The position numbers were made by a program, and so were the translations under genes. The notes below the pieces were generated by a model that was given only the letters and a program-made list of their open reading frames with translations, was not told the DNA's origin and searched no databases. Below, piece after piece: positions 7,801 to 11,395 of a stretch of DNA of 11,395 nt; position 1 is the first letter of the stretch, and each line of letters starts with the position of its first letter. The DNA is from Lishizhenia sp033720595 (GTDB lineage: Bacteria; Bacteroidota; Bacteroidia; Flavobacteriales_D; Crocinitomicaceae): NCBI RefSeq assembly GCF_033720595.1, contig NZ_JAWWCF010000092.1, positions 1-11,395 of the forward strand. The letters are read 5' to 3'.

Positions 7801-7946
7801 TAGGGAATAAATCTATTGCAACAGGTGCCATTGGAGGGATGTTATTAGGAACTTTGTTAGGGGTGTTAGTTATTCCAATATTATTTGTCATGTTCCAGTA
7901 TTTACAAGAGAAAATTACAGGAACGCCTAAAGAAATTGAAGCATAA
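4830..7946 (+). CDS. RND multidrug efflux pump, HAE1 family (AcrB-like)
   Basis: A 1038-residue, full-length inner-membrane proton/drug antiporter. TM1 follows MFQKFIQRPVLSTVISILIV, and LPVSQYPEIAPPTVQVTASY after it is the classic start of the first large periplasmic loop. The proton-relay residues are present: Asp405-Asp406 in TM4 (AIGIVVDDAIVVVEAVH) and Lys934 in TM10 (GLLAKNAILIVEFA), corresponding to AcrB Asp407-Asp408 and Lys940. GFVPKEDTG (about 560-568) opens the second periplasmic loop. Twelve membrane segments in two groups of six can be followed, ending FGLVPLILSTGAGAIGNKS and GGMLLGTLLGVLVIPILFV. No key residue is missing. It is the middle gene of the operon, with 2 bases before it and a one-base TAATG overlap with the next gene, implying translational coupling. 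Substrates cannot be read from sequence; HAE1 pumps typically take amphiphilic drugs, dyes, bile salts or organic solvents. Confidence 0.97.
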   Translation: MFQKFIQRPVLSTVISILIVILGILGLMDLPVSQYPEIAPPTVQVTASYPGASADVVLNSVVVPLEEQINGVENMTYMTSSATNNGTATIKIYFEQGTDPDLAAVNVQNRVSRATSLLPQEVTQSGVTTSKQQSDNILIFALYSESEDFDEVFVQNYAEINLIPAIKRVNGVGSARAFGEQNYSMRIWLKPDKMKAYGLVPDDVFKALSEQNVEAAPGQFGQNGDQSFQYVIRYTGKLKTEKQFDDIVLKYDDKGQILLLKDVARVELGSQNYTRTFRFNGHLAAGIAVAQTAGSNAQEVIDNCLEVLDEASAYFPEGIKYAELVNANDFLDESISKVISTLLEAFVLVFIVVFLFLQDFRSTLIPAIAVPVAIIGTFFFLNLFGFSLNLLTLFALVLAIGIVVDDAIVVVEAVHAKMEETHQGAKEATLNAMDEISGAIISITLVMAAVFVPVTFISGSAGVFYKQFGITLAIAIIISAVNALTLSPALCAIFLKSHNEEGKKKKLLSRFYTAFNASFDNLTNRYGKALRFFTKNKWIPIGIILTFTVILVGLVKTTPTGFVPKEDTGTIFCDITLPPSSSLERSEEIATKVDSIVQDVVGVKNTLKMAGNSIINGQGSAYGMVIIKLDPWGERDRDLDEILGELWAKVGGVTDAQVIFFPAPTIRGFGFSSGFTVELQDRTGKSIDELSAVTQEFIGNLNAREEIQYATTSFKTSYPQFLLSVNVPKAMESGLTVKDIMSAMQGYYGGVYASNFNRFGKQYRIMVQSDVDYRKNIETLDQIYVRNKKGEMAPIKEFISLDKVYGPEAIKRFNLYTAVNIQGAPNEGYSSGDAIQAISEEAKKLPPGYSYDYSGATREELSSGGQSVYIFMLCVIFVYFLLSAQYESYILPLAVILSLPVGLAGSFILAYFLGVNNNIYLQISLIMLIGLLAKNAILIVEFALQRRRSGVGLVESAITGAKARLRPIIMTSFAFIFGLVPLILSTGAGAIGNKSIATGAIGGMLLGTLLGVLVIPILFVMFQYLQEKITGTPKEIEA

Positions 7947-9328
7947 TGAAAATCAATAAATTAATAGGATTCATAGCAATTGCTGCATTTTTACAGGCAT
8001 GTAACCTGAGTAAGGATTACGACATGCCTAATTACAAAGAATTAGAGGCAATACGTGAAAATAACGCAACAGACTCAAGTTCATTTGCGGATGTGCAGTG
8101 GGATGAGCTTTATAAAGATGCACAATTGAATGCATTGATTCAAGAGGCTTTGGACAGCAATGTGAATGTGAACATCGCCATTCAAAACATTAAGAGCGCC
8201 GAAGCCATGTTGATGCAACGTAAAGGTGCTCAATTGCCAAGTGCAACACTTAATAGTACAGCTACGCAATCAAAGTTGGCGAATACAATTTCCCCAGCCA
8301 CAGGTTTTGCTCAGCAGCAATACTCAGTTTATTTGAGTGCAAGTTGGGAGATAGACATTTGGGGGAAATACAGGGCTGCAAAACGTTCTGCCTTGGCCGA
8401 TTTATTTGCAAATCAACATTTTTTAAATGCAGTTAAAACAAGACTGATTGCAGATGTGAGTGGTAGTTATTATCAATTATTGGCGTATGATGCGCAGTTG
8501 GAATTGTCTGAAACTACAGTAGAAAAGCGCGCAGCTTATTTAGAGACCTTGAAGGCTTTAAAAGAGGCATCGATGGTTACAGAGGCAGATGTTCAACAGG
8601 CTGAAGCTAACTTGGCAGCTGCTCAACTTATAATTCCACAACTTAAGCAGGCTATTCGATCTACAGAAAATGCCCTGAGTGTATTGTTAATGCGAACGCC
8701 AGGTAAGATAGAAAGAGGTGCGTTGAGCGGACAATCATTGAACTATAACTTTACACAAGGTGTTTCTGCCTTGTTACTCGGTAATAGACCCGATGTGATG
8801 CAAGCGGAATGGCAGTTACGCAGTGCTTACGAACAAATACATGTAGCTAGGGCACAATTTTACCCTTCGGTTACCCTAACAGGTAGAGGAGGTTTTGTAA
8901 GCAACAACCCTGCAGAATTGTTCGATCCAACTTCCTTTTTCGCTAATCTGGCGGGAGGTTTGGTGCAACCACTTTTCAATCAACGCCTAAATCGAGCGAA
9001 TCTAGAGAAGCAACTTGCAGCCCAGAAAATTGCAGTGTACAATTACAAATATGCCTTCTTAAATGCGGGTAGAGAAGTATCTGATGCCCTTTTCAATTTT
9101 GAGATGGCCACAGAGAAAATCACCCATGCAAGTAAACAAGTTAATGCCTTAGAAAAAGCAGTTCGTATGAATGAAGAATTGCTCGCATACGGCAAAGTGA
9201 ATTATACCGTAGTACTTACGGCAGAACAACAATTTTTAAATGCACAACTTTCTCAAATAGATGTGCAACTAGAGAAGTATTTATCACTTATTGAGGTCTA
9301 CAGATCTTTAGGTGGTGGATGGAAATAA
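7946..9328 (+). CDS. RND efflux outer-membrane factor lipoprotein (NodT/TolC-like)
   Basis: A 460-residue outer-membrane channel that completes the tripartite exporter. The signal peptide ends in the lipobox FLQAC (Cys19), followed by LSKDYDMPNY, the usual NodT-family beginning (OprM/OprN type). Two TolC repeats are visible: the first with WDELYKDAQLNALIQEALDSN and YLSASWEIDIWGKYRAAKRS, the second with LGNRPDVMQAEWQLRSAYEQ and ARAQFYPSVTLTGRGGFVS (about 278-313). Long helical stretches rich in Ala, Gln and Leu form the periplasmic tunnel. EVYRSLGGGWK at the end is the standard C-terminus. The start codon overlaps the stop of the pump gene by one base, and the gene is followed by a terminator, so it closes the operon. 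Confidence 0.96.
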   Translation: MKINKLIGFIAIAAFLQACNLSKDYDMPNYKELEAIRENNATDSSSFADVQWDELYKDAQLNALIQEALDSNVNVNIAIQNIKSAEAMLMQRKGAQLPSATLNSTATQSKLANTISPATGFAQQQYSVYLSASWEIDIWGKYRAAKRSALADLFANQHFLNAVKTRLIADVSGSYYQLLAYDAQLELSETTVEKRAAYLETLKALKEASMVTEADVQQAEANLAAAQLIIPQLKQAIRSTENALSVLLMRTPGKIERGALSGQSLNYNFTQGVSALLLGNRPDVMQAEWQLRSAYEQIHVARAQFYPSVTLTGRGGFVSNNPAELFDPTSFFANLAGGLVQPLFNQRLNRANLEKQLAAQKIAVYNYKYAFLNAGREVSDALFNFEMATEKITHASKQVNALEKAVRMNEELLAYGKVNYTVVLTAEQQFLNAQLSQIDVQLEKYLSLIEVYRSLGGGWK

Positions 9329-9334
9329 AAGTTT

Positions 9335-9400
9335 AGGTTTGCTTCCCTCAATTAGAGTTAGAAGTTCTTAGTTTTACATAGCCCTCAGGGAGGCAAACCT
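9335..9400 (+). terminator. Terminator of the RND operon, possibly bidirectional
   Basis: AGGTTTGCTTCCCT (9335-9348) and AGGGAGGCAAACCT (9387-9400) pair over 14 positions with one G-U, around a 38-base loop, followed by CTTTATTTTTTTT. The left arm starts 6 bases after the stop of the outer-membrane factor. The T run overlaps the end of the convergent AraC gene. In the other direction the arm is followed by AAACTTTTATTT, so it may serve both genes. The loop is longer than usual for an intrinsic terminator. Confidence 0.75.
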
Positions 9401-9402
9401 CT

Positions 9403-10275
9403 TTATTTTTTTTGCATGGATTTTCTATAACTAGAAGGACTTTGACCGGAAATCTTTTTGAAATAACTACTAAAATGTGCAGGTTCGTTAAAACCAATCT
9501 CAAAGGCAATTTCCTTTAAACTCATTGTAGAAAAATACAAAAGCCTCTTGGCGGCCAAGGTAATTCTTGCATCCAGATGATCTTTGGCAGTTTTACCCGT
9601 TAGATGTTTGATCGTTCTGTTGAGGTGGTCTGCCGTTATATTCATCTTGTCTGCATAGGTATTTACGGTATGTATTTCTTTGTAATGTTGGTTCACCAAA
9701 TTTTTAAAGTTTTTTAATAAACTGTTACCTACCTCTACGCCTTGAGTGTGTTGGTAAGCTGGAAACTCACATGCGTTATTGCACTCTATAAGTATTAGTT
9801 TTAAAAAAGAACTTTGCGCCTCAGAATGGAACTTCATGGATCTGTTTTGGTAATCAATCAATAACTCACACAAACTGTTCACACGCATCATGTTGAGTGT
9901 ATCGAGGGTAACTGGCGGTGTTTCTCCAAAATTTCGAAACAAATTCAAATCTTCTATAAAGCGAAAGGGGATGTTATTTCTAACCAAAAAATCATTCGAA
10001 AACAGTAGTACAAATCCTTCTGACTGCTCTTCTTCTATCACCTGATGAACTTGTCCGGGACTCACACAGTAAATTTGGTTCTCCGCTAAAGTATAATCTA
10101 CAAAGTCAATTTTGTGGGTGCCCTGAGCTTTGTTCACAACTAATACCGTATAATAATCATGGCGGTGAGCTTCCTCTTTTTGACCATTGTTGCGATCGGC
10201 AAGTTCAGACATTCTTACAATTTTAAAGTAGATGTCTTCTCTTTCGTCTTCTATGTGTTTATAGGTTTTAATCAT
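9403..10275 (-). CDS. AraC family regulator with N-terminal cupin sensor domain
   Basis: A 290-residue regulator. The N-terminal cupin ligand-binding domain shows AHRHDYYTVLVVNKAQGTHK (His37, His39, Tyr41-Tyr42) and ENQIYCVSPGQVHQV (65-79), the two conserved cupin boxes of this AraC subclass, which often senses small aromatic or sugar ligands. A helical linker follows (about 125-200). The DNA-binding domain has VNTYADKMNITADHLNRTIK (204-223) and LKEIAFEIGFNEPAHFSSYF (253-272), then KKISGQSPSSYRKS, the family signature. The ATG at 10275 is the natural start. The gene is convergent with the RND operon and divergent from the DUF2064 gene; an inverted repeat just upstream of its start suggests autoregulation. 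Whether it also controls the pump cannot be seen. It is only distantly related to the other AraC protein of this window. Confidence 0.93.
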   Translation of the reverse strand: MIKTYKHIEDEREDIYFKIVRMSELADRNNGQKEEAHRHDYYTVLVVNKAQGTHKIDFVDYTLAENQIYCVSPGQVHQVIEEEQSEGFVLLFSNDFLVRNNIPFRFIEDLNLFRNFGETPPVTLDTLNMMRVNSLCELLIDYQNRSMKFHSEAQSSFLKLILIECNNACEFPAYQHTQGVEVGNSLLKNFKNLVNQHYKEIHTVNTYADKMNITADHLNRTIKHLTGKTAKDHLDARITLAAKRLLYFSTMSLKEIAFEIGFNEPAHFSSYFKKISGQSPSSYRKSMQKK

Positions 10276-10276
10276 G

Positions 10277-10318
10277 ATGTTTCAAATGCACCTTAAAAAT
10301 ACAATATGTTCGAAACAT
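10277..10318. promoter_or_regulatory. Inverted repeat upstream of the cupin-AraC gene, candidate operator
   Basis: ATGTTTCAAA (10277-10286) is repeated in inverted orientation as TTCGAAACAT (10309-10318), with one mismatch and centres 32 bp apart, about three helical turns. The pair starts one base upstream of the start codon of the cupin-AraC gene, so a regulator bound there would block its expression. The distal copy is itself part of a small palindrome (ATGTTcgaAACAT, 10306-10318). Confidence 0.35.
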
Positions 10319-10338
10319 TCTTTCCTACACATTGTTCA

Positions 10339-10369
10339 TTTGTATGCATACTTCTAAAAGTTAAGTTTT
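10339..10369 (+). promoter_or_regulatory. Candidate promoter of the DUF2064 gene
   Basis: TTTG (10339-10342), a 19-base spacer and TAAGTTTT (10362-10369, one base off TAnnTTTG) have the correct -33/-7 geometry for this phylum. The leader to the GTG at 10458 would be about 80 bases. A second near match, TACTTTAG (10389-10396), lacks a -33 partner. Confidence 0.4.
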
Positions 10370-10457
10370 ATTTCAAGATTCTATTTTTTACTTTAGAAAA
10401 AAGTAGTTGAAAAAATCCAAAGTCATGTAAACAGCGTAAATTCTTAAAAACAAATCT

Positions 10458-11159
10458 GTGAGCCCAAACAAATCAACAGCCGTACTCATCTTTACTCGCT
10501 CAGAGTCAGAGGAATTGCAGAAAAAGCAGTTCTTTTTGCATGACTATTCTAAGAGTAAAGCTTTGGTCCGTCTATTGAATCAAAAAATTAGGTTTGAAGT
10601 AAAACATACGGAATTCCCAGTTTTTTTCAGCGGTAATTGTAAACAGGGCAGCTTTGTACAAAAATTCAAGCAGGGGTTTACAGAACTTTTTACAAAAGGA
10701 TATGAGCGCGTTATTTGCTTAGGTAATGACGTTCCAGAAATCAATACTAATTTAATTCAAGAGGTAGCCGGTCTGTTAGATTCTAATGATTTTGTAAGTG
10801 CTAAAACAAATACAGGAGGAATTGCCTTTTTAGGACTCACGAAATCTGGTTTTCAGCAATTCAATTTTCATCATGTCCAATGGCAATCTTCTAATTTGCT
10901 AGAATCTCTTTATACAGAAATTGAGAATCAAAAATATTGTTTTCTCCAACATGAGTTTTTTGAACTTAACACGCCATCTGAAACAAGACTGTTTTTTAGA
11001 AATATTAAAAATCTTTCCTTACTTACATGCTATGGTCAGTTTTTCTTAAAACTTATTGAACGTCAGTTCGATAATGTTACCCGAGATATTGAAACTGAGT
11101 ATGAGTTTTATCTTCAAGGTGAGGGCTATCGCGGTCCACCGATAAGGTTTTGTTACTAA
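10458..11159 (+). CDS. DUF2064 / glycosyltransferase-A-like protein
   Basis: A 233-residue protein resembling DUF2064, a nucleotide-sugar-transferase-like (GT-A) fold known from TIGR04282 proteins often found with radical SAM genes. Visible landmarks: STAVLIFTRSESEE at the N-terminus (first strand), GYERVICLGNDVPEIN (81-96, family 'iviiGsDcP.l'), DFVSAKTNTGGIAFLGL (111-127, family 'vvlGPa.DGGyyLiGl') and a Trp at 142 (family 'i.Ws...v'). The usual DGG acid is replaced by Thr-Gly-Gly and GSD by Gly-Asn-Asp, so catalysis may be altered or lost. The C-terminus ends GYRGPPIRFCY. The only reasonable start is GTG at 10458: an in-frame TAA lies 21 bases upstream, and no in-frame ATG exists in the gene. 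It is divergent from the cupin-AraC gene and 69 bases ahead of a TonB-dependent-receptor-like gene, possibly as one transcript. The substrate is unknown. Confidence 0.75.
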   Translation: MSPNKSTAVLIFTRSESEELQKKQFFLHDYSKSKALVRLLNQKIRFEVKHTEFPVFFSGNCKQGSFVQKFKQGFTELFTKGYERVICLGNDVPEINTNLIQEVAGLLDSNDFVSAKTNTGGIAFLGLTKSGFQQFNFHHVQWQSSNLLESLYTEIENQKYCFLQHEFFELNTPSETRLFFRNIKNLSLLTCYGQFFLKLIERQFDNVTRDIETEYEFYLQGEGYRGPPIRFCY

Positions 11160-11193
11160 ACACGTACTAAAGAAAAAAACGATTACTTATGAT

Positions 11194-11214
11194 TTTAGTG
11201 GATTTACCACTGAA
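11194..11214 (+). promoter_or_regulatory. Stem-loop in the leader of the receptor gene
   Basis: TTTAGTGG (11194-11201) pairs with CCACTGAA (11207-11214) over 8 positions with one G-U, around the loop ATTTA. It ends 14 bases before the ATG at 11229. There is no T run after it, so it is not a standard terminator; it could protect an mRNA end or affect translation. It may also be chance. Confidence 0.3.
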
Positions 11215-11228
11215 GAAAAACAAACATT

Positions 11229-11395
11229 ATGAAGAAAACTCTACTCATTCTTCTCAGCATTTTTTATGGCTCTACGTTGTGGTCACAAAATACTATAGAA
11301 GGGATAATAAAAGACATGGAAACGCAAGAGCCTTTGCCTTTCGTTACCGTTGGGATAAAAAATACAAGCACAAAAGTAAGAACTGATATTACAGG
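11229..11395 (+). CDS. Probable TonB-dependent receptor with carboxypeptidase-like domain (partial, 5' end only)
   Basis: The frame begins at ATG 11229 and runs off the right edge after 55 codons. The protein starts with a signal peptide (MKKTLLILLSIFYGSTLWSQ, cleavage likely after the Ser-Gln region), then NTIEGIIKDMETQEPLPFV and TVGIKNTSTKVRTDITG. 'I.G.I.D..T.EPLPFVTV.I..T..K..TD..G' is the CarboxypepD_reg-like beta domain that opens SusC-type and other TonB-dependent outer-membrane receptors in Bacteroidota. Some other surface proteins of the phylum also start with this domain, so the barrel itself is inferred. No nearby promoter is obvious; co-transcription with the DUF2064 gene is possible. 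Confidence 0.75.
   Translation, partial: MKKTLLILLSIFYGSTLWSQNTIEGIIKDMETQEPLPFVTVGIKNTSTKVRTDIT

Noticed and set aside
7586..7891. 101-codon open frame on the minus strand inside the pump gene
   Set aside because: Opposite the conserved C-terminal membrane segments, no domain or start signal; a shadow frame.
11189..11386. 65-codon open frame overlapping the receptor start
   Set aside because: It lies in another frame over the signal peptide and CarboxypepD_reg-like domain starting at 11229, which is the real gene.

Overview
The window looks like chromosomal DNA from a member of the Bacteroidota, most likely the class Flavobacteriia. It is AT-rich. Shine-Dalgarno sequences are mostly absent, and several promoters fit the Bacteroidota -7 element TAnnTTTG (with or without a TTTG at -33). 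Lipoproteins, RND-NodT efflux genes, cupin-AraC regulators and a CarboxypepD_reg-type start of a TonB-dependent receptor are all typical of the group. No tRNA, rRNA, CRISPR array, insertion sequence or phage gene was seen. Genus cannot be judged from this sequence.

Layout, left to right. (1) 1-298, minus: the 5' part of a lipoprotein resembling ABC-type periplasmic ligand-binding proteins; it runs off the left edge. (2) 437-1961, minus: a two-gene pirin-YceI operon. It has a strong terminator (437-465), a promoter overlapping a TTACCCGGGTAA palindrome (1938-1949), and a pirin gene with an unusual exported-looking N-terminal extension plus an internal start behind a perfect AAAGGAGG. (3) 2047-2664, minus: a small secreted protein whose C-terminal half resembles the C-terminal domain of the gliding/type IX secretion protein GldM. 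(4) 2714-3517, minus: an AraC-family regulator, divergent from (5) 3730-9328, plus: a compact three-gene RND efflux operon (membrane fusion lipoprotein, HAE1-type pump, NodT-type outer-membrane factor). That operon ends in a long stem terminator. (6) 9403-10275, minus: a second AraC regulator with a cupin sensor domain, convergent with the pump operon. (7) 10458-11159, plus: a divergent DUF2064 glycosyltransferase-like protein with a GTG start, followed by (8) the first 55 codons of a probable TonB-dependent receptor.

How the parts may work together: the RND operon is a complete tripartite exporter. The divergent AraC protein is its most likely local regulator, supported by two direct repeats 21 bp apart just upstream of the operon's -7 box. 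The second AraC protein probably controls itself and/or the DUF2064 gene, because an inverted repeat lies between them. The pirin-YceI pair looks like a separately controlled stress or quinone-related unit.

Start codons matter here. The longest open frames of the pirin, first AraC and membrane fusion genes begin at TTG codons that lie in or near promoter elements; ATG starts further in are preferred and used below. I see no clearly new multi-gene system. The least ordinary items are the two-start pirin, the palindrome in front of it, the stand-alone GldM-like secreted protein and the divergent DUF2064 protein.
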